Source: Haloarculaceae archaeon H-GB1-1
GTDB taxonomy: Archaea; Halobacteriota; Halobacteria; Halobacteriales; Haloarculaceae
Direction of reading: 5' to 3'
Assembly (NCBI GenBank): GCA_029688825.1
Contig: JARUKX010000009.1
Location: 51,425 to 115,424, forward strand
DNA length: 64,000 nucleotides
The notes under the pieces are model-generated. The model was not told the DNA's origin and did not search any database. It was given only the letters and a program-made list of their open reading frames with translations. Made by a program: the position numbers and the translations under genes. Positions 54,642-63,506 of this stretch are shown in pieces (the first letter of the stretch is position 1; each line of letters begins with the position of its first letter).

Positions 54642-55172
54642 GTGACCGTGGACGCATTCGAGGTCAGTACGCTCGTGTACCTCCCGCCGACGGACGTCTA
54701 CGAGTTCCTGCTGGACTTTCCGGGCTACGCGAACTACTCGTCGTACCTTCGAGAGGTGCACCAGGTCGGCGACGGAACGGTCGACACGGAGTACCACATC
54801 ACGGTCGCGTGGTGGAAGCTGTCCTATACGGCCCACGCGAAGGTCACCAGCGTCGAGCCGCCACACCGTATCGACTGGAGGCTCGTGAAAGACCTCCGGG
54901 CACACGGGTACTGGGCCGTCGAAGAGGCCCCCGACGACGCTCCGCCGGGCCGGGAGACGGCCTCGCGGGTCAGGCTGGTCATCGAGTTCGACCCCGACTC
55001 CGCACACGCCGGCATGCTCGACCTCCCGCGACTCGTCTCGCTCGACTGGGTCGTCAATAAGGTGACGCCACTCGTCGAGCGGGAAGCCGAGAAGGTCGTC
55101 GAGCGAATCGTCGCTGACCTGGAGGGGCGACAGCGGCCCGTCGAACTGACGGTCACCGACCGGTCCGAGTAG
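54642..55172 (+). CDS. SRPBCC (START/RHO) family protein
   Basis: A 176-residue protein of the lipid- or polyketide-cyclase-like SRPBCC fold. The N-terminus 'VSTLVYLPPTDVYEFLLDFP' and the strand 'AWWKLSYTAHAKVTSVEPPH' are typical of COG2867-like coenzyme Q-binding proteins. The start is a GTG at 54642 (54648 is also possible), divergent from trpB. The ligand is not known. It converges on the halocyanin gene with a 4-base gap. Confidence 0.75.
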   Translation: MTVDAFEVSTLVYLPPTDVYEFLLDFPGYANYSSYLREVHQVGDGTVDTEYHITVAWWKLSYTAHAKVTSVEPPHRIDWRLVKDLRAHGYWAVEEAPDDAPPGRETASRVRLVIEFDPDSAHAGMLDLPRLVSLDWVVNKVTPLVEREAEKVVERIVADLEGRQRPVELTVTDRSE

Positions 55173-55176
55173 TTCT

Positions 55177-55833
55177 CTATACGTCGCTGGAGCCGCCGTA
55201 GTCGCCGCCGTACTTGATGAAGAAGTACGCCAGTCCAAGCGTCGAGACCATGGCGAATGTCGCGGCGATGCCGAGCGACTTGGCGCTGTCCGGCAGCGAC
55301 GGACCGCCTCCGCCGCCTCCGCCTCCGCCGCCACCCTCGCCACCGCCACCGCCAGCGGTCGGGTAATCCGAGCCGACCACGACGGACGCCTTCATTCCCA
55401 GCGACTTGTGCGGCTGGCAGTAGTAGTTGAAGATGCCGTCGCTCTCGAAGGTGTACTCGAAGTTGACGCCAGCTTCCGCGACGGCCGTCCCGCTGTCGAA
55501 CTCGCCGCCCTCAGCGATGACGTTGTGGCCGCCGCCGTTACCGGTCCATTCCCACTTCACGGTCGTTCCGCTGTCGACGTGGATCGCCGGTGGGTCGAAC
55601 GCGAACGCGCCGCCGTTGCCTTCGGCCCCGACCGTGACGGTTACCTCGCTCTCGCCGGTCAGGTCCTCGACGGATCCGTCGTAGTTCCCGACGTCGTCGA
55701 GATAGCCGCCGAAGTCCGGTTGTCCGCCGCCTTCCTGTGCTGCGGCCTGGCCCGACGCCGCTGCGACCGCCGTCGCACCTGCCGCCGAGCGGAGGAATCC
55801 ACGACGCGAGACGTCCGCGGTGCCGTCACTCAT
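55177..55833 (-). CDS. halocyanin (membrane-anchored blue copper protein)
   Basis: A 218-residue exported cupredoxin. The Tat signal is 'VSRRGFLRSAAGATAVAAAS'. The copper ligands are His in 'GNGGGHNVIAEGG' and Cys, His, Met in 'FNYYCQPHKSLGMKASVVV'. A glycine-rich linker of about 20 residues leads to a C-terminal transmembrane helix ('AATFAMVSTLGLAYFFI'), so it is anchored outside the membrane. It carries electrons between membrane complexes. Its central block is nearly identical to the bc-operon halocyanin at the right edge. Confidence 0.9.
   Translation of the reverse strand: MSDGTADVSRRGFLRSAAGATAVAAASGQAAAQEGGGQPDFGGYLDDVGNYDGSVEDLTGESEVTVTVGAEGNGGAFAFDPPAIHVDSGTTVKWEWTGNGGGHNVIAEGGEFDSGTAVAEAGVNFEYTFESDGIFNYYCQPHKSLGMKASVVVGSDYPTAGGGGGEGGGGGGGGGGGPSLPDSAKSLGIAATFAMVSTLGLAYFFIKYGGDYGGSSDV
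55351..55674 (-). repeat. halocyanin segment duplicated at 63677-64000
   Basis: These 324 bases align without gaps to 63677-64000 at a fixed offset of 8326 and differ at only about ten positions. The second copy continues beyond the window, so the true block is at least this long. Confidence 0.9.
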
Positions 55834-55899
55834 ACCCGTCGTTTGGAAAGCGCCCGTAGTGAATACTTCGCTTCTGTCTCGCCTTCCGACGACGGCTGA

Positions 55900-57027
55900 C
55901 TAGCTCGGTTCCTCCGCGTCGGACACCCCACCACCGTCCGTCACCCGCTCGCGGATCACCCACACCAGGACGCCCCCAACGAACGCGACGCCGAGGTTCG
56001 TTCCCAGACCGACGACCGCGACGCCCATCGTCAGCCCCAGGGCGTCGGTCTGGACCGCCGTCCGTCCGAGTTCGATGGCGACGAGCGCGAGGACGGCACC
56101 CAACATGGCCATCGGGAACGACGCGAGTACCTCGACGGCGAGGAGCGCGACGAGTGCGTAGAGGACGCCGAGGACGACGTTCGCGGTCGCCGTCCGAGCG
56201 CCGAACGCGTGTTTCCCAGCAACGCCCCCGCTCCCGTGACACATCGGAATCGCCCCGAGCGGCACCGCGAGGAGGTTCATCGCGCCCATGCTCGTCGCGA
56301 GTTCGTCCGCAGAGACGTCGGCGTCGAAGTAGTCGTCCAGCAACAGCGAGGTCGCTACCGCCGCGTTCCCGACGGTCATCGCGAGCTGTGCGAGCGTCGC
56401 TTCGCCCGTCCTGACCGCGAGTAATGCCGCCGAACTGGGGACCGAAATCTCCACGGCGGGAACTGACGGCGTCGGGACGCCAGTCGTGAACAGCGCGAGG
56501 ACTGTCCCGAGCCCGACGACCGCGAGCGCGCTCCCGCGTCGATAGCCCAGGGCAGTCACGACCAGCGCCGTCACGACGCCCAGCGCCGCACTCTGGAGAT
56601 CCCCCCACGCGAGAGTCGCCCCCGTTTCCAACAGCACGAGTGCGACCGCCAACTGGATCCCGCGGACGACCGGGCGGCCAACGTACCGCTGCACGGCAGC
56701 CAGCGTCCCCGTCGCGCCGACGGCAAGCAAGACGCCCCCGGCCAGCAGCCCCGCCGCGGCGAGTCCGGAGACGGAGAGCGAACCCGCGATGACGAACGCC
56801 ACCAGCGCCTTCATCGGCTCGACGGAGACGGGAACGCCGTAGTACAGCCCCCACACGACCTGGAAGACGGCGAATCCGAGCAGCATCACGCCGAGCGACA
56901 GGTCCGTGAGCGTGGCGAGCGCGACGAGAAGCGGCAGGACCGTAATCGAATCCCCTATCGCCCCGGTGATCTCGTTCCGGGAGAACGAGAGGGACGGTCG
57001 ACCGTCTCGCCACACCGATGTCGCCAT
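55900..57027 (-). CDS. putative sulfate/molybdate transporter (MOT1-like)
   Basis: A 375-residue membrane protein with about 10 helices. The MOT1/SUL-type signature appears as 'NEITGAIGDSITVLPLLVAL' and 'VPVSVEPMKALVAFVIAG', with a second half 'AIPMCHGSGGVAGKHAFGAR'. The MFS_MOT1 family moves molybdate (and possibly sulfate) into cells. The start at 57027 (MATSVWRDGR) avoids an upstream extension. No molybdenum gene is adjacent; mobA and yqeC are 35 kb away. Confidence 0.83.
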   Translation of the reverse strand: MATSVWRDGRPSLSFSRNEITGAIGDSITVLPLLVALATLTDLSLGVMLLGFAVFQVVWGLYYGVPVSVEPMKALVAFVIAGSLSVSGLAAAGLLAGGVLLAVGATGTLAAVQRYVGRPVVRGIQLAVALVLLETGATLAWGDLQSAALGVVTALVVTALGYRRGSALAVVGLGTVLALFTTGVPTPSVPAVEISVPSSAALLAVRTGEATLAQLAMTVGNAAVATSLLLDDYFDADVSADELATSMGAMNLLAVPLGAIPMCHGSGGVAGKHAFGARTATANVVLGVLYALVALLAVEVLASFPMAMLGAVLALVAIELGRTAVQTDALGLTMGVAVVGLGTNLGVAFVGGVLVWVIRERVTDGGGVSDAEEPS

Positions 57028-57226
57028 GGTAGGGGCTGAACGGCGCACACGCAAGAATGTTTCCAGTAACTTCACACAGCCACGTTCTGCCCCACATGTA
57101 ACCGAACGGGGTTGCGCGGACGACTGGGGTCGAGTGCCGACGGTACGCTCGCCGGTGTGGCGTTCCTGTCCGACCGTCGATCCAGGCAGCGAAACGGCTT
57201 AGGCCGCGCCGGCGGTTCCCACCCAT

Positions 57227-58525
57227 ATGTGGATCGCAGACACCTTCACGAGCGACGCCGGCTGGTCGCATCTCGAATCGCTGGTCGACGTGGGCGACAG
57301 GATGGCCGGGAGCGACGGCGAGCGCGCTGCAGCCGAGGCGACGCTCGACGCCTTCACCGATGCCGGCGCACGGGAGGCCCGCTTCGCCAGGTTCGACATA
57401 CAGGGCTGGTCGCGCGGAGAGAGCCACGTCGACGCCGGCGGGGAGACCCACGACTGCATCGCGCTCCCGCGAAGTCCGACCGGCGAGACGACGGGCGAAC
57501 TCGTCGACCTCGGCCACGGCCTCCCGGAGGACTTCGCCGACGCCGACCTCGACGGGAAGGTCGTGATGGTCGCGAGCAACGTCCCGAGCTGGTACGACCG
57601 CTTTCCGCACCGTCGGGAGAAGTACTACCGGGCCGTCGAGGCCGGTGCCGCGGCGTTCGTCTTCCGGAATCACGTGGACGGCTGTCTCCCGCCGACGGGA
57701 AGCGTCGGTACCGACGAGGATCCCATCGGCGAGATACCCGCCGTCGGCGTCAGCAAGGAGGTGGGTTCCCGGCTGGGTCGGCGCTTCGACGGGGAGCCGG
57801 TGACCGTCGGCGTCGACGCCGAGATCGAACCGGCGACGAGCCAGAACGTGCACGCCGAACTCGGCCCGGAGACGGACGAGCACGTCCTCGTGACCAGCCA
57901 CCTCGATGCACACGACATCGCCGAGGGCGCGATGGACAACGGCTTCGGCACCGCGACCATCGTCGAAGTCGCCAACGCACTCGCCCAACGCGAGGACGAG
58001 CTCGACGTGCGCGTGGAGTTCGTCGCCTTCGGCGCTGAGGAGGTCGGTCTCGTCGGGTCGGAATACTGCGCCCGCACGACGGATCTCGACGACGTCCGGG
58101 CCGTCGTCAACGTCGACGGCGTCGGCCAGGGACGAACGCTCTCGCTCGCGACCCACGGCTTCGACCCGCTCGGCGACGCCGCCCGAGCGGTCGGCGAGCA
58201 CTTCGACCACCCCGTCGAGGTCGTGCCGAAACAGCGACCGCACAGCGACCACTGGCAGTTCGTCCGCCGCGGCGTCCCCGGTTACATGGTCGCGAGCAGG
58301 AAAGACGGCGACGACCGTGGGTGGGGCCACACGGAAGCCGACACGCTCGACAAGCTGGACGTTCGGGACCTCCGTGAGAACGCCATCCTCCTGACGGAAC
58401 TCGTCGCACGCCTCGCGAACGCAGGGTTCTCGTGTCCCCGACGGCCGCCCGCGGAGATCGCGGCCGCACTCGAACGACAGGGAGACGCCGAGGCGATGAA
58501 GGTGACCGGCGACTGGCCGTTCTGA
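57227..58525 (+). CDS. M28 family zinc metallopeptidase
   Basis: A 432-residue aminopeptidase-like enzyme with a PA-type insertion (about residues 90-200). Two-zinc ligands are visible: 'VLVTSHLDAHDIAEGAMDNG' (His, Asp), 'VAFGAEEVGLVGSEYC' (Glu pair), 'VVNVDGVGQG' (Asp) and the late His in 'GWGHTEADTLDKLD'. It has no signal peptide and is probably cytoplasmic. The start at 57227 (MWIADTFTSD) fits the family. Confidence 0.88.
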   Translation: MWIADTFTSDAGWSHLESLVDVGDRMAGSDGERAAAEATLDAFTDAGAREARFARFDIQGWSRGESHVDAGGETHDCIALPRSPTGETTGELVDLGHGLPEDFADADLDGKVVMVASNVPSWYDRFPHRREKYYRAVEAGAAAFVFRNHVDGCLPPTGSVGTDEDPIGEIPAVGVSKEVGSRLGRRFDGEPVTVGVDAEIEPATSQNVHAELGPETDEHVLVTSHLDAHDIAEGAMDNGFGTATIVEVANALAQREDELDVRVEFVAFGAEEVGLVGSEYCARTTDLDDVRAVVNVDGVGQGRTLSLATHGFDPLGDAARAVGEHFDHPVEVVPKQRPHSDHWQFVRRGVPGYMVASRKDGDDRGWGHTEADTLDKLDVRDLRENAILLTELVARLANAGFSCPRRPPAEIAAALERQGDAEAMKVTGDWPF

Positions 58526-58564
58526 GTGCGGAGACTTTTTCCTCACCCCCAGCAATCCACGGAC

Positions 58565-59320
58565 ATGGACGACCGAGTGGACGGCGTCACCTCCGTCGGA
58601 GTCGTCGGACCGGACGGGGACTCCGTCGCCGAAGCGGTGACTGCGGCCGGCCTGACGCCGCGAACGGGAGCCGTCGAGGACGTTCTCGCCACCGAGCCCG
58701 GCGCTCTCGTTGCGGTCGGGGAGTCCGCGCTCCTCTCACTCGCACGGACCGGCCCCGACGTCCCGATACTGCCCGTCGACGCCGGTCGAGGCGTGCGGTC
58801 GGTACCGAAGGCACGTGTCGGGGCCGCGCTCGAAGATATCACCGGCGACTGGCGGACGGAGCGGCACCCGGTCCTCGAGGTCCGCGTCGACGGCGAGTCC
58901 GTCGCCCGCGCGCTCATGGACGTGACGCTGACGACGGCGGAGCCCGCCCACATCTCCGAGTACACCGTCTCTTGGCAGGACGAACGGATCTGTCAGGTCC
59001 GCGCGGACGGCGTCGTGATCGGGACCCCCGCCGGCAGTCACGGGTACGCTCGGGCGGCCGGCGGGCCGCTCGTCCCGCCAGAAACTGACGTCGCGATCCT
59101 CGCCCCGATGGCACCCTTCGAGACCGACCCGGACCACTGGGTCGTTCCACTCACCGAACTCGAACTCGGCGTCGCACGCGATACGACGGCCGTCGAACTG
59201 CTGGCCGACGACCGGGTCGTCGCCGACGTGCCGCCGACCGCCACGGTCACCGTGACCATCGCCGATTCGGTTGCTCTCGTCCGGTCACAACACGGCGACT
59301 CACCGTTCGAGACGGACTGA
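58565..59320 (+). CDS. NAD kinase homologue lacking the GGDG motif
   Basis: A 251-residue protein with the C-terminal NAD-kinase domain: 'VIGTPAGSHGYARAAGGPLV' matches the conserved 'TPTGSTAYSLSAGGPIV' region. The N-terminal diphosphate-binding GGDG is replaced by 'VAVGESALLSL' (residues 50-60), so the usual nucleotide-binding Asp is missing. It may be an inactive or regulatory member of the family. The start at 58565 follows M28 by 39 bases. Confidence 0.8.
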   Translation: MDDRVDGVTSVGVVGPDGDSVAEAVTAAGLTPRTGAVEDVLATEPGALVAVGESALLSLARTGPDVPILPVDAGRGVRSVPKARVGAALEDITGDWRTERHPVLEVRVDGESVARALMDVTLTTAEPAHISEYTVSWQDERICQVRADGVVIGTPAGSHGYARAAGGPLVPPETDVAILAPMAPFETDPDHWVVPLTELELGVARDTTAVELLADDRVVADVPPTATVTVTIADSVALVRSQHGDSPFETD

Positions 59321-59372
59321 GCGACGGCTCGGATTGGAAAAGCTCTAATGGAACACGGACACACACACGGGT

Positions 59373-59810
59373 ATGCTACAGTACGACCTGTTCGGGCCGC
59401 TCGACTCACTGCTCGCCGGCCCCATCGAGTACGTCCTGCTCGTACTCGTCCTCGCAAACATCGCGTCCCGGATGCTCGAACACCGGACGCAGGTCGACCA
59501 GTACGAATCCGGTGGTGCAGACGCCATCAGCCGCCACCCGGCACGCGTCGCGACGAACGCGCTGCTCGTGCTGGTCTCGTTCTACTACATGACGGTCCAC
59601 TACCACTCTGGATTCGTTACAGCAGTCCTCGTGCTCGGACTGGTCCTCACGGACTTCTTCGAGTTCGAGTCTCGGAAGGTCGAAGCGCGACGTGAACTCG
59701 ACCTCGACAAACCGAAGGCCGCGGTGGCTGCGTCCATGCTCGTGCTCGTGTACGCCGCCTACGTCAGCCTCTTCTTCCTCGTCGAGGGCATCTGGAACTC
59801 CATCGTCTGA
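59373..59810 (+). CDS. DUF7313 family membrane protein
   Basis: A 145-residue protein with four helices: 'GPIEYVLLVLVLANIASRML', 'LVLVSFYYMTVHY', 'FVTAVLVLGLVLTDFFEF' and 'AASMLVLVYAAYVSLFFLVE'. The family occurs near the cytochrome bc and DUF7314/7315 genes of haloarchaea, as here. Function unknown; possibly an accessory to respiratory complexes. Confidence 0.75.
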   Translation: MLQYDLFGPLDSLLAGPIEYVLLVLVLANIASRMLEHRTQVDQYESGGADAISRHPARVATNALLVLVSFYYMTVHYHSGFVTAVLVLGLVLTDFFEFESRKVEARRELDLDKPKAAVAASMLVLVYAAYVSLFFLVEGIWNSIV

Positions 59811-60058
59811 CCGTCCGCGGGTCGTTTCTCCGCAGTTTCCCCACCGACGAGTCAGTCTGCACGCGAGCTCCAACGCTATCGACCACGGCGTCGCTACCGT
59901 CGTCCGCACGAACTGTTCCTGCAACCGCGTCCCGTCCGAACGGGCCACCCGACGCTCCGACAGACGGAATCGGCAGCCGCTGGTGTCTCCGACTGCCAGA
60001 CACGTACCGAACGCGCCCACGGTCAGCGAATACCGTCGGCACTTCCCGGAGGAGAGAC

Positions 60059-60065
60059 CGAAAAA
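60059..60065 (-). terminator. T-run after the bc operon
   Basis: The A-run at 60060-60065 reads as a T-run on the minus strand, eight bases past the stop of the last operon gene. Short T-rich tracts are typical archaeal terminators. The rest of 59811-60072 shows no gene. Confidence 0.45.
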
Positions 60066-60072
60066 CCAATCG

Positions 60073-60342
60073 TTACTCGCCGCGCTCGGCGAGCGTCGCA
60101 CGCGCTCGTTCGATGGCCGGGATGAGGACCCAGAAGGTCAGCGTCCCGATGACGGCGAACCAGAACATGGCGTCCATCAGGAAGAATCCGATCTTGTCGT
60201 AGACGGTCGGACTCTCCACCAGGATCGCGCCGGAGAGCTGTGCCCCTTCGAAGCTCGGCGTCCGGTACCAGCCGGCCAGCACCATCCAGATGAGGCCAGC
60301 ACCAGACAGGATGCCGAACCCTTTGGCGAATTCGTCAGCCAT
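60073..60342 (-). CDS. DUF7314 small membrane protein of the bc operon
   Basis: An 89-residue protein with two helices ('GAGLIWMVLAGWY', 'LMDAMFWFAVIGTLTFWVLI') joined by a loop. It is the last gene of the cytochrome bc operon, and its start overlaps the DUF7315 stop by eight bases. The family is haloarchaeal and of unknown role, probably an accessory subunit of the complex. Confidence 0.78.
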   Translation of the reverse strand: MADEFAKGFGILSGAGLIWMVLAGWYRTPSFEGAQLSGAILVESPTVYDKIGFFLMDAMFWFAVIGTLTFWVLIPAIERARATLAERGE

Positions 60343-60664
60343 TGTTCGAACGTTCGTCGGATTCGTCTTTAGCGTTTCCCATTCCCGCCGCGCGAAAGCG
60401 CGTCGAGAACGCGTACGTCACTGCACCGACGAGAATCAGTCCGAGGCCCGCCAACGCGAGCACCGGATCGACCTCCGAGAGCGGGGCGCTCGCGCGGTTC
60501 GTCGCCGTATCGAGGACGATGAATCCACCGACGACCGAGACGACGGAGAACAGCGTCGAGAAGACGGTGACCGCCTTGTACACGCGGTCCGGAACGACGA
60601 CCGTCCGCGCGTCGGCACGCTCCTCGTCGGAGTGCTGTGACGAACGCGAATCAGAATCGGGCAT
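60335..60664 (-). CDS. DUF7315 small membrane protein of the bc operon
   Basis: A 109-residue protein with an acidic N-terminus and two helices ('AVTVFSTLFSVVSVVGGFIV', 'LALAGLGLILVGAVTYAF'). It follows the cytochrome b C half by seven bases and overlaps DUF7314. Like its neighbour it is probably a small accessory subunit. No cofactor motif is visible. Confidence 0.78.
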   Translation of the reverse strand: MPDSDSRSSQHSDEERADARTVVVPDRVYKAVTVFSTLFSVVSVVGGFIVLDTATNRASAPLSEVDPVLALAGLGLILVGAVTYAFSTRFRAAGMGNAKDESDERSNNG

Positions 60665-60671
60665 ATCGCCG

Positions 60672-61433
60672 TTACTTCGGCGGCCGCAGCCGATAGTACC
60701 GACGATTGAGGTTGAACATGTAGCCCTCGCGCATCGACCGTAGCACCGCGTAGGCGACGAAGCCCGCGACCGGCGGCACGAGGAACGTCAGGTCGAACAG
60801 CAGGTTTGCGTCGAGCGGCATGAGGTTCTTGATCGACAGCGCCGCGATGGTGATCGAGAACACGACGCCGGTGACGCCGACGGCACCCCAGAACGGCTGC
60901 TCGACGGGTCGGCGCGCGCTCCCCTTGTTGAGGAACGGCACGATGGCGATGAAACCGACGACGACGAGGTTCGCGACGACGCCGTACGTTCGGTCGGCCA
61001 TCAGCTTCTGCCCGCCGAGCAGGCTCAGTTCTGGGTTCAGCGGACCGAGCTTGAGCAGGCCGAACGACCAGTAGAGATACCAGTCGGGCAGGATGACCGC
61101 CGGCGTCTGCGAGGAGTTCGCCGGCGCGGCGATGTGCGGCGGGAGCGTCGCCGCCAGGAAGATGAGCATCCCCACGAAGAAGCTCGTCAGCGCGAGGTTA
61201 CGGATCATCTCGTGGGGCCACGCCGGGAATGCCAGCACGTCGCGCTCGACGTAGCTGGACTGCTGGCGCAGGTCCTGGTCCTCGCGGCGTGCCCGCTCGA
61301 AGTACTCGTAGGTGAGACGGGACAGCCCCTGCGAGCGGGTCTTCCGCTCGCTCCAGGTGGGCGTCTCGTCGTCCGGCGGGACGATACCCGTCCCACCGTC
61401 GGTGCGTGCCTCGGTGGTGTCGTTGTCGCTCAT
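60672..61433 (-). CDS. cytochrome b, C-terminal half (subunit IV-like)
   Basis: A 253-residue membrane protein carrying the Qo-site loop and the last helices of cytochrome b. The Qo motif reads 'LPDWYLYWSFGLLKL' near residue 115, that is PDWY rather than the mitochondrial PEWY, a form linked to low-potential quinones such as menaquinone. About five helices are visible. Its start follows the N-terminal half by four bases. Confidence 0.9.
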   Translation of the reverse strand: MSDNDTTEARTDGGTGIVPPDDETPTWSERKTRSQGLSRLTYEYFERARREDQDLRQQSSYVERDVLAFPAWPHEMIRNLALTSFFVGMLIFLAATLPPHIAAPANSSQTPAVILPDWYLYWSFGLLKLGPLNPELSLLGGQKLMADRTYGVVANLVVVGFIAIVPFLNKGSARRPVEQPFWGAVGVTGVVFSITIAALSIKNLMPLDANLLFDLTFLVPPVAGFVAYAVLRSMREGYMFNLNRRYYRLRPPK

Positions 61434-61437
61434 TGTT

Positions 61438-62241
61438 CTAGTGGGGTTCCGCGATGCCCTGCATCCAGACGATGCCGATGTGGATGGCGATCAGCGTCGT
61501 CGTGATGAACGGGAGCAGGAACACGTGGATGATGTACATCCGCTGGACGGTCGACTGGCTCAGGGTGAACCCGCCGAACAGTAGCTGGGCGACCCACTCA
61601 CCGGCCAGTGGCACCGACAGGCTCATTTCGACGCCGATCTGGCCGGCCCAGAAGGCCAGCTGGTCCCACGGGAGCAGGTAGCCCGTGTACCCGAAGACCA
61701 TCGTCAGCGAGATGAGGACGATTCCGAGAATCCAGTTCAGCTCGCGGGGCTCCTTGTACGCTCCCGTGAAGTACACACGCAGCATGTGCAGGAACACGGC
61801 CGCGACCATCACCTGTGCGGACCAGCGATGGAGACTTCGGAGGAAGAACCCGAAGTTCAGCTCGGTCATGATGAACGTGATGGAGTTGTACGCGAGCGCG
61901 GCCTGCCCGGCCGATGCCCCGGCCTCCGGTGCGTAGTAGAACCCGAGCAACGCGCCGCTGATCGCGGCGACGACGTACGCGATGGTCGAGAACGACCCGA
62001 GCGCGTACAGTGGGTACCAGTACCAGAACTTGTTGTCGAGGTTGTACTGTTCGGTGTGGCTCTTTGGCATCTGGAGATTGACCTTGTAGTACATGTTCTC
62101 CAGAATCTCGAGGTAATCGACCAGACGGAGTCGCCTGTCCAGCCAGATCAACACCGTGAGATAGATCTCCTCGACCGGCGTCAGGTCACGCCGTTCCATC
62201 CAGGCTTCGTGATCGTATTCGTCTTTTGGTTCGAGACTCAT
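61438..62241 (-). CDS. cytochrome b, N-terminal half (cytochrome b6-like)
   Basis: A 267-residue haem protein of the bc complex with four helices after a 65-residue cytoplasmic N-terminus. Haem-ligand histidines appear in 'LRSLHRWSAQVMVAAVFLHM' and 'MYIIHVFLLPFITTTLIAIH'. 'YTGYLLPWDQLAFWA' is the quinone-site region. The start at 62241 (MSLEPKDEYD) is used; the upstream frame lies in the Rieske end and has no similarity. Confidence 0.92.
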   Translation of the reverse strand: MSLEPKDEYDHEAWMERRDLTPVEEIYLTVLIWLDRRLRLVDYLEILENMYYKVNLQMPKSHTEQYNLDNKFWYWYPLYALGSFSTIAYVVAAISGALLGFYYAPEAGASAGQAALAYNSITFIMTELNFGFFLRSLHRWSAQVMVAAVFLHMLRVYFTGAYKEPRELNWILGIVLISLTMVFGYTGYLLPWDQLAFWAGQIGVEMSLSVPLAGEWVAQLLFGGFTLSQSTVQRMYIIHVFLLPFITTTLIAIHIGIVWMQGIAEPH

Positions 62242-62243
62242 TG

Positions 62244-63113
62244 TTATTCGTCGGGGCGCGGGAGCGCGATGAACTGTTTCTGGACGGGGCTGAACGGGTC
62301 GTACAGCGACTGGTGGCACTGACAGTAGACGACGTCCTCACCGTCGAACTTCGCACTGCCGGGGAAGGCCTTGAACGCCGGAACGCAACAGAAGTGCGTG
62401 CACTTGTCCAGCCAGGCCATGAAGTCGTCGGCCGTCGCCGCCTTGATGAAGTTCTGGACGGGACCCGGGAGTTCCGAGTACTTGCCCTCACCGTTGGCCA
62501 TCTTCGAGACCTCGGGACTGCGGAGGATCTGTACCGGCATCGTCTTGACGTCACCCTGAGACCGCCAGGACGACATCGCCGGCTTCCCCAGGCCACTCCG
62601 TCCGATGCCGTTGCCCCATTCTTTGTAGTCGTCGAACAGGTCGACGGTGAGCTTCGAACCGGGTTCGAGGTCGCCCATCCAGTCGTACGGCGATCCCGAG
62701 GCGACTCGGAAGAAGTTGTCCTGGTCCGCGTCCGGTTGGGCTCCCTCGTAGGTCTGGACGCCGCAATACTGGTACCACGTCGAGGAGTACGTAACTCCGC
62801 CGACGTCCATCTCGGCGATCTTGACCTCTCGGCCGCTCACCGTCTGGGTCTCGACGTCCGGCCACATCCCTTTCAGTTCGCCGTTCTCGATTTCGAGGGG
62901 AACCATCGGCATCCCACGGGGAGCGGGGCCGTCGGTGTTCTCGATACCGATGTACTGGGTCGGACCGCCACCTGCACCGCTCGGCGACGTGGCCGCGTTC
63001 AGCGAGGCCGCCGTGCCGGTGCCGACGCTGGCGAGCGCTGCACTGCCGACGACGCCCTTGACGAACCGTCGACGCCCGGATTCTGCCGGATACTTGTCTT
63101 CGTCTTCTGGCAT
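62244..63113 (-). CDS. Rieske iron-sulfur protein of the bc complex
   Basis: A 289-residue exported protein. A Tat signal 'GRRRFVKGVVGSAALASVGT' is at the N-terminus. The 2Fe-2S cluster ligands are Cys and His in 'KCTHFCCVPAFKAF' and 'VYCQCHQSLYDPF'. It accepts electrons from quinol at the Qo site and passes them to a copper protein, here probably the halocyanins. It starts two bases before the end of the cytochrome b6-like gene region and is followed by cytochrome b. Confidence 0.92.
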   Translation of the reverse strand: MPEDEDKYPAESGRRRFVKGVVGSAALASVGTGTAASLNAATSPSGAGGGPTQYIGIENTDGPAPRGMPMVPLEIENGELKGMWPDVETQTVSGREVKIAEMDVGGVTYSSTWYQYCGVQTYEGAQPDADQDNFFRVASGSPYDWMGDLEPGSKLTVDLFDDYKEWGNGIGRSGLGKPAMSSWRSQGDVKTMPVQILRSPEVSKMANGEGKYSELPGPVQNFIKAATADDFMAWLDKCTHFCCVPAFKAFPGSAKFDGEDVVYCQCHQSLYDPFSPVQKQFIALPRPDE

Positions 63114-63116
63114 ATG

Positions 63117-63506
63117 TTATTTCTTGTAGTACGGATAGACCGCTCGTTTGATGCTCTCCCAGGGGTCCTTCTCGGCCATCTGGACGCCGTCGACGTCCTC
63201 CTCGCGGACGTAGAGGTCTTCCCACTTGCGACGTCGCTTCTTGACGATCATGACGTCCGGGAGGAACTCCTTCCGATACAGCATGAGGATGAACGCGAGG
63301 TCGACGAAGATGATGGCGAGGATCGTCCCGAGGTACATGTTCCCGTCGGGCGTGAAGCCCCAGCCGGCGAGCAGTCCGTAGGTGAACAGCCCGACGAACA
63401 CGATCTCGATCAGCGTCAGCAGGACGATTCCCACCGCGGCCGCCGTGCTCTCGCGGGCGGGCTCGTAGCGGTGGATATCGCCGTATGTGCTGCCACTCGA
63501 CGACAT
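63117..63506 (-). CDS. DUF7318 membrane protein of the bc operon
   Basis: A 129-residue protein with two helices ('AAAVGIVLLTLIEIVFVGLF', 'LGTILAIIFVDLAFILMLY') and a charged C-terminus ('KKRRRKWEDLYVREEDVDGV'). It sits between the halocyanin-like and Rieske genes, its start touching the halocyanin stop at base 63506. Haloarchaeal family of unknown role, likely structural in the complex. Confidence 0.8.
   Translation of the reverse strand: MSSSGSTYGDIHRYEPARESTAAAVGIVLLTLIEIVFVGLFTYGLLAGWGFTPDGNMYLGTILAIIFVDLAFILMLYRKEFLPDVMIVKKRRRKWEDLYVREEDVDGVQMAEKDPWESIKRAVYPYYKK

Noticed and set aside
55826..58555. 909-codon minus-strand frame spanning the MOT1 and M28 genes
   Set aside because: It mixes antisense of two well-supported genes; no domain is recognisable.
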